From NCBI GenBank assembly GCA_965240325.2, contig OZ251225.1, forward strand, positions 3,162,001 to 3,226,000: a stretch of 64,000 bases of DNA, read 5' to 3'. A model generated the notes under the pieces. The model searched no databases. It worked only from the letters and a program-made list of their open reading frames with translations, and was not told the DNA's origin. A program made the translations under genes and the position numbers. Origin of the DNA: Rebecca billardiae RCC1528 (lineage: Eukaryota; Haptophyta). Shown here one piece after another: positions 40,811-50,313 of the stretch (the first letter of the stretch is position 1; the number at the start of each line of letters is the position of its first letter).

Positions 40811-41533
40811 ATGATCGCTCGCTGCATCGCTCGCGGCGCGTCTGCGCATGCCGTGCGCCCGGCGGCGTTCGCGCAGCTGTCATCGCCGCTCATGACGGCG
40901 CGAGTGACGCCCTCGCACGTCCAGACGACGCTCCGCCGCGCGTACTGCGTCCCGGCTCGGCAGTCGACGTACCTGGGTGACTCTGCCGGCGTCACCGCCT
41001 ACTCGTCCCTCGCGAGCTGGTACCACTGGGGCATGGCCGCTGGCATCATGACAGTGATCGGCACCGTGAAGATCTCGCAGAACTCCACTGCCGAGCAGCG
41101 TAAGCGCTGGGGGGTGACCAAGGGCGGCCTCATGAATCTGCACAAGTCCGTCGCAGTTTTGATGGCGGTCGCCATCGTGCCGCGGCTCGCGATCCGCCTC
41201 ACGTCGATTCCGCCGCCGCTTCCAGTCGGTCCTGCGATTGAGCACGCGGCTGCGCACGCCTCGCACCTGTCCCTGTACTTCTTCATGGTCGTCATGCCTG
41301 CGAGCGGCATCGCGATGGGCTACTACTCCGGCAAGGGCGTTCCATTCTTTGGTGCGACCATCTTCAAGCCGCGCTCCGACGACAAGAAGGATGGCGCCAA
41401 GGCGAAGAAGTATTACGGGTTGCACAAGCGCATGGGCAAGCTGCTGACGATGCTCGTGCCTCTGCACATTGGCGCCACGGGCGTGCACCTCCTGAAGGAC
41501 CAGAACCTGTTCCTCCGCTTCCGCTGGTCTTGA
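40811..41533 (+). CDS. Bacterial-type cytochrome b561 (CybB-like), probably mitochondrial
   Basis: The product is 240 aa. The first ~45 residues are Arg/Ala/Ser-rich without acids (MIARCIARGASAHAVRPAAF), typical of a mitochondrial presequence. The domain begins SSLASWYHWGMAAGIMTVIG (helix 1 with a candidate haem His). It continues with NLHKSVAVLMAVAIVPRLAI (helix 2 with His) and a helix 3 region HAAAHASHLSLYFFMVVMPA with GYYSGKGVPFFG. It ends with LHKRMGKLLTMLVPLHIGAT (helix 4 with two His). This order of histidines matches the prokaryotic b561 / Ni-hydrogenase cytochrome b superfamily (PF01292), a di-haem quinol oxidoreductase group. The family match is confident; the electron partner is not known. 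Confidence 0.85.
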   Translation: MIARCIARGASAHAVRPAAFAQLSSPLMTARVTPSHVQTTLRRAYCVPARQSTYLGDSAGVTAYSSLASWYHWGMAAGIMTVIGTVKISQNSTAEQRKRWGVTKGGLMNLHKSVAVLMAVAIVPRLAIRLTSIPPPLPVGPAIEHAAAHASHLSLYFFMVVMPASGIAMGYYSGKGVPFFGATIFKPRSDDKKDGAKAKKYYGLHKRMGKLLTMLVPLHIGATGVHLLKDQNLFLRFRWS

Positions 41534-41979
41534 TCTGGCATCACGATGACCGTCATGACGCCGGGCGTCGGATTTCCGAGGGCGATGGCTTCTGCTAGGA
41601 TGTCGGGCCTGCCGCCCGCCGCCACGGCTGTGGCAGTGCCGTGACAGCAACAGGGAGAGTCAGGGGCTCGGAGCCCACTGCTGCCCGCCACACCATGCAG
41701 CGGACTCGGCCCTGCGCCGCTGAGCGCTGAGTGAGGCGCCGCAGAGCAGTCGGCAGAGCCACAGAGCTCAGTGAGCTCACCGAGACGGGTGATCCGCCCG
41801 GTGATCTGTCAGGCCGCCGCCGGCTCGGGGCTGTCGTCGTCGCTGTTGCGACGGCGAGATCGTGCCCGTGAACCGGATGACTATAGACGAGCGCTATATA
41901 TCTGCTAGACGATGTCGATGATGATCGAGTCGTCGAGCATGCACCGGTCCTTGACTCCTCGGTTACAAGCTCCTGCTCA
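41534..41979. other. Intergenic gap, convergent 3' ends
   Basis: No gene is recognised between the cytochrome stop and the P2X stop. Confidence 0.6.
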
Positions 41980-43671
41980 TCATAGTCTGTAGATCCCATC
42001 GAGGAAGTGCTGCTGCCGTGGACGCGCCGTTCCGCCTGACGACGTACCAGTGAGCTCAGCCGATGACGCGCGCTCGGCATCGACCGAATCCCCGTGCCCA
42101 CGGCCCAGTCCTGACAGCTCGCGGTCCAGACTGGCGCGCAGGCTTGTTTGTTGCCGCACGAGCGAGAGCCGCGGCCCACAGTCGACGCGCACTCGATTCC
42201 CGCGGAATGCCGCCTGGATGAGCGTCGCCGCCCACGTCTCGTGCACGCGTCGCCTCGCGCGCCAGTCCGCGCGCTCGACCAGATCGAGGACTGGCCACAC
42301 CATGCTCTGGAACATCGTGGGCTTCCCGCTGCGCCGTCGGCGGCGGTGTTCATCGTGGAAGCGGCGGTAGCCTTCGCTGTGCGAGGTGGAGACGAACGCG
42401 CGGTGCATCATGTTGGCGAGCACGTTCGTCTTGTGCCGCAGCTCCTTCTCGCGCACGAGCGAGACGAGCTCGGTCTGCTCGTAGATGTACCGGAAGTACC
42501 GCTTGCGCTCGGGCAGCACGTAGATGGCGAGCAGGTCGACGGTGAGCTTGGCGGTGCGGATGATCACCAGCCCGGACGCGATGTTGAGCAGCAGCGCCTG
42601 CAGCGAGAAGAAGCCGACGCGCCCCTTCTGGTACGCGACGACGCGCACGCCCTGGCGGTGGCGCAGCAGGCGCGCGTTGTCGAAGCCCATGTACGTCACC
42701 TCGTTCACCGTGAACTCGTGGTTGGGCAGCTGGAACACCTCGATCCGGTAGCGGGGCATCCGCGCGGGCCGCAGCGTCTGGTACGTGTTCGAGTAGTCAA
42801 TCACAATCACCAGCACCACGCCGAGGTCGCGGTTGGTCACGGTGCGCGGGTCGTGGCGGCCGGCGTGCGTGAGGGCGGACCTGGCGACGTCGTCAGTGAA
42901 CACGGGCCGCTCGTCGAGCGACACGTTCGCCGCGGCGAGCAGCGCGCTGAGCGCGATCGTGCTGTGCTGGCCGCGCGGCACGTGCGCAAACACCTCGCCG
43001 CGGTGGTTCACAAACACGCCGTCCATCTCGGCGGACGAGCCGTGGAAGAAGCCGACGGACTCGGGCAGGTAGAGCGAGTGCTCGATCGTCACGTTGTACT
43101 CCTCGATCCCGACCACGTAGTTGGTGCGGCTCGCCTCGGTGTGCCAGAGCTTGGAGTCGCACCGCTTGGCGCCCGGCGGGTACATCCTCATCTGCCGCTT
43201 CTCGGTGAGCCGAGTCGTGGCGAACATGGCGCCCTCCTCGTGCGGCGGGAAGACGAGGTCGTGGTCATCCATAAAGATGCACCCGATCCCAAGGTCGACG
43301 GGGTCGCCGTCGGAGTCCACCTCGTCCAGATGCCCGGTGATGTTGCTCGAGTATGTCGCCTTGACGGCGGCCGAGTTGTCGTGCGGGCAGTACTTGTAGT
43401 CGTCTGTCGAGAGCAGGTTGGAGGCGTGGCCGACGAGATCGATGCGGACGGAGCCGATGATCGGCGTGAACTGCATGTACCCCTGGTCCGCGAAGATGGA
43501 GTACGCCAGGTACAAGATGCACAGGAAGCATGCAGAATAGAAGATCAGACCCAGCCGGAAATCGCGCACCACGACCATCTTGGCCGTGTAATACGCGAAC
43601 AGCCCGTCAACCGACTGGTTGCTCAGGCCCGCCGCAGCGCCGAGCCTGCCGATCGTCGCTCGCATCCCCAT
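41980..43671 (-). CDS. P2X-type ATP-gated cation channel
   Basis: The product is 563 aa from the ATG at 43671, intron-free. P2X receptors are trimeric two-helix channels opened by extracellular or vacuolar ATP. The N-terminal family motif YxTxK is present (FAYYTAKMVVVRD; Y27, T29, K31), followed by TM1 (LIFYSACFLCILYLAYSIF) and QGYM. The ectodomain is about 290 residues, the expected size, with GIEEYNVTIEHSLYLPES matching the conserved region around an N-glycosylated strand. TM2 and flanks read GRVGFFSLQALLLNIASGL, then VDLLAIYVLPERKRYFRY, matching the P2X SGL...D..xxY pattern. The ectodomain has few cysteines compared with ten in animals. The long ~190-residue C-tail carries an IQ-like motif, AATLIQAAFRGNRVR, a candidate calmodulin site. 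Confidence 0.82.
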   Translation of the reverse strand: MGMRATIGRLGAAAGLSNQSVDGLFAYYTAKMVVVRDFRLGLIFYSACFLCILYLAYSIFADQGYMQFTPIIGSVRIDLVGHASNLLSTDDYKYCPHDNSAAVKATYSSNITGHLDEVDSDGDPVDLGIGCIFMDDHDLVFPPHEEGAMFATTRLTEKRQMRMYPPGAKRCDSKLWHTEASRTNYVVGIEEYNVTIEHSLYLPESVGFFHGSSAEMDGVFVNHRGEVFAHVPRGQHSTIALSALLAAANVSLDERPVFTDDVARSALTHAGRHDPRTVTNRDLGVVLVIVIDYSNTYQTLRPARMPRYRIEVFQLPNHEFTVNEVTYMGFDNARLLRHRQGVRVVAYQKGRVGFFSLQALLLNIASGLVIIRTAKLTVDLLAIYVLPERKRYFRYIYEQTELVSLVREKELRHKTNVLANMMHRAFVSTSHSEGYRRFHDEHRRRRRSGKPTMFQSMVWPVLDLVERADWRARRRVHETWAATLIQAAFRGNRVRVDCGPRLSLVRQQTSLRASLDRELSGLGRGHGDSVDAERASSAELTGTSSGGTARPRQQHFLDGIYRL

Positions 43672-43915
43672 CGGCAGTCCAGTCCAGCGGTGCAGCCTCC
43701 GGCGCGGGCTGGGGCCGCCAGTCCGCGGTGGCACCGCTTGCTTGAGCTGCAGTCCAGCACGACGTCGCGCGATGAACAGTTTCAAGTGCGGCGCTGACCA
43801 GAACCAGCATGGCTGCCCGCTGCCGCGGCGGCCTACTTTGGGCACAGTGGGCACTGGGCAGCGTCATCACTCCCCAGTGGCACCATACATGCGCAGCGTG
43901 CAGCCGCACGCGCAG
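43672..43915. other. P2X upstream region and 3' flank of methyltransferase gene
   Basis: The P2X frame stays open upstream to a GTG at 43854, but no ATG precedes 43671. No other feature is seen. Confidence 0.4.
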
Positions 43916-46360
43916 CTACCGGGGCGACGATGGGTCTCCGTCGCGCACGCGCGCGCTCCACACAGCGAATCGGCCGTCACTCGAGTACACCGCGCGCACG
44001 TGAGTGTACGCGCGTGTCCCGTCGAGCAGCGCGCCGACTGGCACGTACTCCTGCGCGACGAGGTGCAGCTCGCCCCCGCGCGCGTGCGGGCCGCTGCCAC
44101 GCGCGCGGCGCAGCCAGGCGGGCGCCTGCGTGCACAGCCGCTCGAGCACGCCAAAGTCCTGCTCGACGCCGTTGCACGCGTGCACGGGCGGGTTCGACAC
44201 GATCCAGTCGAAGCTGCCCGCCGCGCGCGCAGGCAGCGCGCAGAAGCCGTCTGACACGAGGCACGTGTGCGCGCGCACGTTGCGCCGCGCGGCCGCGATG
44301 GCGAGCGCGTCCGCGTCGAGCAGCGTGAGCTCGACAGAGGCGGTGCGCGCGAGCAGCGCGCGCGCGAGCGCGCCCGAGCCGCAGCCAAAGTCCAGCACGC
44401 GCGCACGCGCGCGCGGCGCCGGGAGCGCGCGCAGCAGCAGCGCGCTCATCACGTCCAGCCCACCGCCGCTGAAGAGACCGGGCAGAACGGACCAGCGCGC
44501 CGGCGCGCCGAGCAGCGCCGCCGCGCCCGCCGCGCCGGCGGGCGTCGGCTCTGTGGTGCGCCAGGCGGCCGTGCGCGCGTGCGCAGGCTCGCGTGTGCGC
44601 CGCGCGCACAGCAGCGCACAGCCCGCGTCCGCGCGCACGACGCGCGCCCTCTCGAAGAGCAGCACGCGCGCGGCCTCGGCGGGACGACCGGCGGCTGCGC
44701 CAGCGCTGGCGGGCGCGTGGGCGCGTGGCGCGGGCGGCACGCCCTCCTGCAGGGCGCGCATGCCGTGCCCGAGCACGCCGTCGGCGACGGGCGCGTACAG
44801 CCACAGCGCCGCGCCCTCGCGCATCTGCGCCGCCGCGCCGTGCAGGGCGAGTGTGAGCGAGTCGGCCAGAGCAGGCATGCGCATCGCGCATGCATCAAAC
44901 GTGCCAGCGGCCGTGCGCGCGCGCGGCGGCCAGGCGCGGCCGCGCGTCTTGCCGCGGGCGAAGCGGCGCCAGCGGCGCGTGGCGCACGCATGCTCGTTCT
45001 TGAGCAGGCGCAGGGCCCGCGCATCGTCGAAGACGAGCACACTTGGCCGCGCGCCCGCCGTCTCGCTGCTGGCGCCGCAGCCGCCACCGCCGCCGCCGCC
45101 CGGTGGTAGCGCGGCCGGCAGCGGCGTGCGCTTGCGCTTGGCGCGCGAGTGCGCACCAAGCCCAGGCTGGCCGAGGTCCACGAGCAGCGCGGCAGCTTCG
45201 GCGGCGAAGAGCGCCGAGGCGGCGCGGCGCCGCGCGGGCGCGCCGTCGGGTGCCTCCCGGACGGCGCTCAGTGCCGCGCGCGCGCGCGCGTGCACCGTGC
45301 GCAGCGCGTCGCCGGCCGCGGCCGCGCGCGCGCTGCTACCACCAGAGCCGCCCCCGGCGCTCACGTCGGCGCCATCCGTACCGCTCGGCCGCGGCGAGCC
45401 GCTCGAGATGTCGACGCCGTGGTGCGAGGCGGAGCGAGCCATGAAGTCGACGTGCGCAGCCGCTTGCCAGTCCAAGCTGGCCGCCAGCTCGACCGCGCGC
45501 GCCGCCACCCGCGCTGCCGCTTGTGCCAGCTGGACGGCCGCTGCGGAGTCTGCGACCCGTGATGCGTCAGCGGCAGGCGTGGTGGCCTCCCGCCCGCTGC
45601 CGATCGAGGCGGCGGCCGGCTCCGCCCAGACCGGCGCGAGCCAGCCGAGCGCCCAAGCGAAGTCGCCCACACCATCTGCGCTCAGCTGGCCCACTAGCCT
45701 CGACGACGCTTCCGGCGCGCCAAGCACGCGCGCGGCGAGGCGGCAGGCGGAGGCCGCGTCGGCGGCCGCGCCATCCTTGTCCCTCCCCTCAGCACGCGCG
45801 CACAGCCAGCGCAGCGGTCGAGCGCGCGACTTGAAGAAGGTGGCGACGTCGAGGGCGTTGAGCTCCGAGGCGCGGCGCGCGACGGCCTCCGCGAGCACGC
45901 CCGCAAGCGGCGCGTCGTCCACGGCCGGGTCGGCCAGCGCCATCGCGTACGCGAGGTTGGAACACGCCTGCGCGTCCAGCTCGTGTCCGATGACGCGGAT
46001 GCGAGCACGCAGCGCGCAGAGGACGGCCTGCACCGTGGGTGAGCTGGACAGATCGAGGTGACGGCTGAGTTTACTCAGGCTCCAGTACATCTTGCTCACG
46101 TGCTTCGCCCCCATGCGCCCGACGAGCTGCTGCCTCTGGATGAGCGCGAGCAGCTCGTCGCACGCGCGCTCGGACGCATCGCCGGCGCGCCCGCCCGCCT
46201 CGGTGACGACGATCGCGTGGAGCCGGTGCAGGGCGTGGGCAGCATTGTACCCATTCAATGGGCATCCGGATCGCGCCGCCGCGAGCAGCGTCTGAGCGTC
46301 CCGCGCGGAGGTGAGCTCTTTGCTAGTACGCTCATTGCGCGTGGCCATGGGCGCCGCCAT
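43916..46360 (-). CDS. Helical-repeat / RsmC-type rRNA (guanine-N2) methyltransferase fusion
   Basis: The product is 814 aa from the ATG at 46360 without introns. The N-terminal ~250 residues contain helical pairs such as NAAHALHRLHAIV, HVSKMYWSLSKLSRHLD and AQACSNLAYAMALAD. These resemble the organelle RNA-binding repeat regions of FASTK/OPR-type proteins. A long Ala/Gly/Pro-rich middle follows. The C-terminal ~200 residues are an RsmC/RlmG-type methyltransferase: LFSGGGLDVMSALLLRALP, SAM motif I VLDFGCGSGALARALLA, LLDADALAIAAARRN, and the catalytic SFDWIVSNPPVHA (NPP-x-H). It ends GGELHLVAQEYVPV. RsmC methylates a guanine in small-subunit rRNA. With the N-terminal repeats, an organelle rRNA target is inferred. 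Only 30 bp separate it from the divergent neighbour. Confidence 0.8.
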   Translation of the reverse strand: MAAPMATRNERTSKELTSARDAQTLLAAARSGCPLNGYNAAHALHRLHAIVVTEAGGRAGDASERACDELLALIQRQQLVGRMGAKHVSKMYWSLSKLSRHLDLSSSPTVQAVLCALRARIRVIGHELDAQACSNLAYAMALADPAVDDAPLAGVLAEAVARRASELNALDVATFFKSRARPLRWLCARAEGRDKDGAAADAASACRLAARVLGAPEASSRLVGQLSADGVGDFAWALGWLAPVWAEPAAASIGSGREATTPAADASRVADSAAAVQLAQAAARVAARAVELAASLDWQAAAHVDFMARSASHHGVDISSGSPRPSGTDGADVSAGGGSGGSSARAAAAGDALRTVHARARAALSAVREAPDGAPARRRAASALFAAEAAALLVDLGQPGLGAHSRAKRKRTPLPAALPPGGGGGGGCGASSETAGARPSVLVFDDARALRLLKNEHACATRRWRRFARGKTRGRAWPPRARTAAGTFDACAMRMPALADSLTLALHGAAAQMREGAALWLYAPVADGVLGHGMRALQEGVPPAPRAHAPASAGAAAGRPAEAARVLLFERARVVRADAGCALLCARRTREPAHARTAAWRTTEPTPAGAAGAAALLGAPARWSVLPGLFSGGGLDVMSALLLRALPAPRARARVLDFGCGSGALARALLARTASVELTLLDADALAIAAARRNVRAHTCLVSDGFCALPARAAGSFDWIVSNPPVHACNGVEQDFGVLERLCTQAPAWLRRARGSGPHARGGELHLVAQEYVPVGALLDGTRAYTHVRAVYSSDGRFAVWSARVRDGDPSSPR

Positions 46361-46390
46361 CGTTGGCGGCCGAACGAGCCGTTCGCCCGC
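46361..46390. promoter_or_regulatory. Extremely short divergent gap (30 bp)
   Basis: Only 30 bp separate ATGs at 46360 (-) and 46391 (+), so the two 5' UTRs must overlap or the promoters lie inside the opposite gene. Confidence 0.4.
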
Positions 46391-47221
46391 ATGATGTCGG
46401 GCGGGCCGGGGCAGCCCGCCGCCGCTCGGGATGAACGCGTGCAAGACGGCGGCAGCACGTCGGAGCGGCCTTACGCCGCGGACGATGTGAGCGGGTGGTT
46501 GGCGAAGCTCGTCTACTCGGTCGTGTGGCCGGACACCGTGCGTCAGGACGTGGATGACGCCCTGCGAGGCGCGAACCTCTCCTCGGGCGTGCCGACCAGG
46601 CAAGCCGCTGCGCTCTTCTCGCAGAGCCAGTCGTGGGAGCAGACAATTCGCCTGGGCATGTGCCAGCCCATCTACGTGCTGAACGCGGCTAACTCACAGC
46701 TCAACAACCTCACCGTCACGACGGTGCTGCTCGCTGGCTTTGCCCTTTCCTTTGTCGTCGGCGTCCCCGAGTTCACAGACGAGCATGGGGAGGTCGTGCC
46801 AAAGGACGATCCGTGGTTCCAGGCGTATGGCGCGAGCATGGCCCTCAGCGGCCTCGCGTGCCTCATCTCGACCCTCGTAACGAGCACGGCGCTGGGCGTG
46901 ATGAACAACGTGCTCCCCACACGGTCGGCCATGATCTTCCTGTCCGGCTTTGTCTTCAAGACCGCTCGCGCCATCGCAGAGGTTTGCATCATCGCCAGCA
47001 TCGGCTTCCTGCTGGTCGGCCTCGCCGCTGCACTTCGGCTCAACTTCGGGCCGGCGGCCGGCGCGATCGCAGTCACCGCCTCGCTCGTCGCGTTCGGCCT
47101 GTTCCTCGTGTGCTTCGTCTCGTTCCAGATCTTCATGTTTGCGGCGGACCAGCTCGTTGCCGCAGACATCGCCACCGCGGCGGCCACCGAGACGCCGGTC
47201 GTTGCGGGGCTGGCCTACTGA
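46391..47221 (+). CDS. Four-helix membrane protein, ORAI-like architecture (tentative)
   Basis: The product is 276 aa from the tandem ATGs at 46391/46394, without introns. A ~90-residue cytoplasmic N-terminus leads to QLNNLTVTTVLLAGFALSFV (TM1) with an acidic residue at the end (VGVPEF). This recalls ORAI TM1 (S/TxLLxGFA...E). TM2 lies at YGASMALSGLACLIST, TM3 at AIAEVCIIASIGFLLVGLAA, and TM4 at AVTASLVAFGLFLVCFVSFQ. Helix number, the N-terminal domain and the LLxGFA motif fit CRAC-channel ORAI proteins. The residues of the selectivity filter cannot be matched with certainty. It could equally be an unrelated four-helix protein. Confidence 0.6.
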   Translation: MMSGGPGQPAAARDERVQDGGSTSERPYAADDVSGWLAKLVYSVVWPDTVRQDVDDALRGANLSSGVPTRQAAALFSQSQSWEQTIRLGMCQPIYVLNAANSQLNNLTVTTVLLAGFALSFVVGVPEFTDEHGEVVPKDDPWFQAYGASMALSGLACLISTLVTSTALGVMNNVLPTRSAMIFLSGFVFKTARAIAEVCIIASIGFLLVGLAAALRLNFGPAAGAIAVTASLVAFGLFLVCFVSFQIFMFAADQLVAADIATAAATETPVVAGLAY

Positions 47222-47804
47222 CTTTTCGCGCCGGTAGGCTGTCGGCAAGCAGGCGCGTGGGGCGATGCCGTGCGCGGCCGGTACAGTATTGTATCTCTTG
47301 GACCACGTTGGCGTTGGGAGCCGTGCTGCCAGGCTGCGCGTTACGACAGTCGGTGTCTCGGATACGGGCCGGCACGGACGGCTGACCGGGGGTGCCCGTT
47401 GGCGGCTGCATTCGACGTATGGTAACCTGAGCGGTGCATAGTACTTCACTTCACGCAGGGCTGCTGGCGCTCGCATTGCCGTGAGCGCTATGAAACGTGA
47501 CGCGCTAAGGAACACCGCCTCCGATGAGAGACTGTGCGGTGTGCGGCGCTTCTTGGTCTTGGACTGATGACCTGATTTCTGAAAACAAAAGACAATCAAA
47601 ACCAGGCGCTCGCGACCGAGCGACCGAGCGACCGTTGGAGTGAAGTGACCACATACCTGGACGAGGTTGATGGAGTCTTCCTTCCCGCGATTCCGGAATG
47701 GCCGTTGGCGCGGAATCATACTTTTCAGCGGCCTTTCAGCGCCGGGACTGACGAAAACCCAGCGGGACCGGCGCGAGCGTGTTGCGAATCCGCGCGACGA
47801 CGTA
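47222..47804. other. Intergenic / 5' UTR of GT2 gene
   Basis: No separate gene is recognised. The GT2 frame is open from an ATG at 47670, so 47670-47804 may be either coding or 5' UTR. Confidence 0.5.
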
Positions 47805-49790
47805 ATGGGACGCACGTCGACCTCGGCGCCGCTCGCAGCAGCTTCCACGGGCAACCCGATCCTCGGCACGGCTCCCATCAAGCGCGCTCTCCTGCAGTAT
47901 GCCTTCGTCGCCCTCCTCGTCACGGCTGTGTGGCACAATGTGCTCCCCCACCTGTCCGTCAAGGCGCTCATTCCCGCGGTCGTGCTCGAGTCGCACGCGG
48001 CGCGCCTTGGCCTGCAGGCCATGATGGTCTCCTTCGCGCTGTGCCTTGCGCTGCTCCCTTTTCTGATGTGCCCTCGTCTGCCGCCCAAGCCCACCGAAGG
48101 CACGGCGTGGACCAACGACCCCGCCTTCCTCGCGCGCATCGGCGTGGTGATCCCCTGCCACAAATCGGCCGACGAGATCGGCGACGTGCTCAAGCAGGCG
48201 CTCAAGTACTTCAAGCCGGAGCACATCGTCGTCGCGGACAATGCAAATGCCCCTTTGCCCCCCGACAAGACGGCCGCCGTCGTCGCCGGCACGAACAAGC
48301 TCATCAAGTACCTGTACATCCCGCACGGCCACAAGACGCGCGCGCTCGTGCACGGCTCGCTCGAGCTGCCGGCGGAGTGCGAGTTTGTGCTGCACCTCGA
48401 CGACGACACGATGCTGTCGGACTCAATGGTCTTCGACGAGACCAAGTTCTCCGACGACCCGGCCGTCTCGGGTGTCACGTTTGGCATCCGCATGGCGGGT
48501 GACTCTCTCGTGAGCCGGTGCGTTCGCCGTGCGCAGCCCGCCGCGCGCACCCGCGCACACTCGTGTCTTACCCGCACCAAACTGCGTGCGTTCGCTACGC
48601 AGCTGCGTGGACTGGGAGTTCATCCTGTTCTCCATCTACCGCACCTTCATGGCCGAGCGCTCGACGGCGTTCTTCTGCCACGGCATCATCGGGCTGGTGA
48701 GCGCACCCATCGCGCAACGCGGCTGCCAGCTGCGCATCTCTGCCACGTCCCGCCTCTGCCGCCGCACGCAGCGCCGGACTCACCCTGCTGCCCATGCACC
48801 CGCCCGTCCCGACGTGCGCCCCGGTGCGACCTGCAGTGGCGGCGTGAGCGCTGGATGCGCATCCTCGAGACGCACGCCGCGATGCCGTACGGCGAGGACG
48901 CGTGGGTCGGGAGCGACGCCATCTCCAACGACGAGCGCATCGCCGCGGAGCTGCGCTGCTGGGTGCGCACGTACGCGCCATCGCGGCTGCTGCCCGTGAT
49001 CGGCTGCTGCGGCACGGGCGCGCGCGAGCAGGGCTACGGCGCCTCGTCCATCTGGAAGCAGCGTGCGCAGCGCTGGTACACGAACGCACCGCGCCGGCTG
49101 CTGCTCCGCCTCTCGCAGTTTGTGCACTACCAGGCGGGCGGACTGTCGCGCAACCTCTGGTTCCGCGCCTTCATGCTCTTCCACATGGTGCAGGTGGCAA
49201 ACAACGTGCTCGCGCCCGTCTACATCGCGCACACCGCGCTGGGCTCGCCCACGGCAGCGCTGCAGACGGTGCGCTACCTTGTGCTCGTCCTCGGCGCGTT
49301 CCGCTACTTCAAGTCGTGCGTCGTCGCCGCGTTCGTGTCGTGGCGCGACCCGGCGCTCCGCGCGAGCGCGCTCACGCTCGTCGCCTACCCGTTCTACTTG
49401 CTCTTCCTCGACGTGTGCTTCGTGTACGGTCATTGGTACTCGCTGCTGTACTACACGCCTTTCTTCCCGCTGCGCCGCCACGCGCCGCGTGAGTGGATCC
49501 GCGCGCACGCGGACGTGGCGGCTGGCGTGCACGCCTCCGCGCTCGAGGACGGCTCGTCTGCGCACAGCTCGTCGTCGCGCTCCAGCCTGTCCGAGCTCAG
49601 CTTCCACCCGCCCAACAAGCCGATGGGCAAGCTGCGCGCGCCGCGGCCGTCGGCTGAGGCGCCCACGCTCAGTGCACCGGCGCCTACGGACGCGACGCTC
49701 GAGCTCAAGGCCGCGCCCGCGAACGACAAGGAGAACAGCACGGCCTTCAAGGGCATCACCGTGGAGCGCACGCCCTCCGCGGCGGCTTGA
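47805..49790 (+). CDS. Family 2 glycosyltransferase, chitin-synthase-like, 3 exons
   Basis: Exons 47805-48517, 48603-48696 and 48837-49790 (introns 85 and 140 nt, donors GTGCGT and GTGAGC) give 586 aa; an in-frame ATG at 47670 would add 45. Two N-terminal helices (LLQYAFVALLVTAVWH; MMVSFALCLALLPFLM) precede the catalytic domain. That domain opens IGVVIPCHKSADEIGDVL, with nucleotide-sugar residues in IVVADNA, the DxD site in FVLHLDDDTML and RAFFCHG-like FFCHGIIGLW. The acceptor motif is YGEDAWVGSD and the product-binding Q/RxxRW is WKQRAQRWY. Three or more C-terminal helices follow, then a Ser-rich tail. This is the layout of processive GT2 enzymes (chitin, hyaluronan, cellulose synthases), so an extracellular beta-linked polysaccharide is the likely product. 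The exact sugar is not determinable. Confidence 0.85.
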   Translation: MGRTSTSAPLAAASTGNPILGTAPIKRALLQYAFVALLVTAVWHNVLPHLSVKALIPAVVLESHAARLGLQAMMVSFALCLALLPFLMCPRLPPKPTEGTAWTNDPAFLARIGVVIPCHKSADEIGDVLKQALKYFKPEHIVVADNANAPLPPDKTAAVVAGTNKLIKYLYIPHGHKTRALVHGSLELPAECEFVLHLDDDTMLSDSMVFDETKFSDDPAVSGVTFGIRMAGDSLVSRCVRRAQPAARTRAHSCLTRTKLRAFATQLRGLGVHPVLHLPHLHGRALDGVLLPRHHRAGERTHRATRLPAAHLCHVPPLPPHAAPDSPCCPCTRPSRRAPRCDLQWRRERWMRILETHAAMPYGEDAWVGSDAISNDERIAAELRCWVRTYAPSRLLPVIGCCGTGAREQGYGASSIWKQRAQRWYTNAPRRLLLRLSQFVHYQAGGLSRNLWFRAFMLFHMVQVANNVLAPVYIAHTALGSPTAALQTVRYLVLVLGAFRYFKSCVVAAFVSWRDPALRASALTLVAYPFYLLFLDVCFVYGHWYSLLYYTPFFPLRRHAPREWIRAHADVAAGVHASALEDGSSAHSSSSRSSLSELSFHPPNKPMGKLRAPRPSAEAPTLSAPAPTDATLELKAAPANDKENSTAFKGITVERTPSAAA

Positions 49791-50264
49791 ACGTCTGGGC
49801 CTGCTGCAGATGGACATCATCGCATCCGCGGCACAAGGCGAGCGCGCTTCAACTCCCGGCTTCGAACGACGCTGCTCTACCTGTACGAACGAGCTCATTG
49901 CCATGCGTGCTCTCGTGCCCGCCTCGTCCTGCTAGCTACTTCACAATTGGCATCATGGAGCAGCAGCAGCACCGCGAGACTCTGCGGAGTGATGCTGTTG
50001 GGTGTTGCGGCGTGCTCGGAGCTGCCCACGTGAAGAATGTGCGCAGCCGCCTGCCCCGCCGCCCTAACCATATGGGGTTATTGATGGTACATCAATGTAT
50101 TAAGTCTGGTATCTCGCCGCATGGCAGCTCCGCCCTGCCCGGCGGGTGTCTCGCCTCCTCGCTGCATCTGGATGGCGCAGGCGCTTCGAGGACGGCTAGA
50201 CACACACACACATGTAACACACTCACACACACACACACGTACTGACGATACATTATAGTAGACG

Positions 50265-50266
<2 letters not shown>

Positions 50267-50310
<44 letters not shown>
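50267..50310. repeat. (TA)n microsatellite
   Basis: An AT dinucleotide tract following a short CA-rich stretch (50205-50238). Confidence 0.95.
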
Positions 50311-50313
<3 letters not shown>

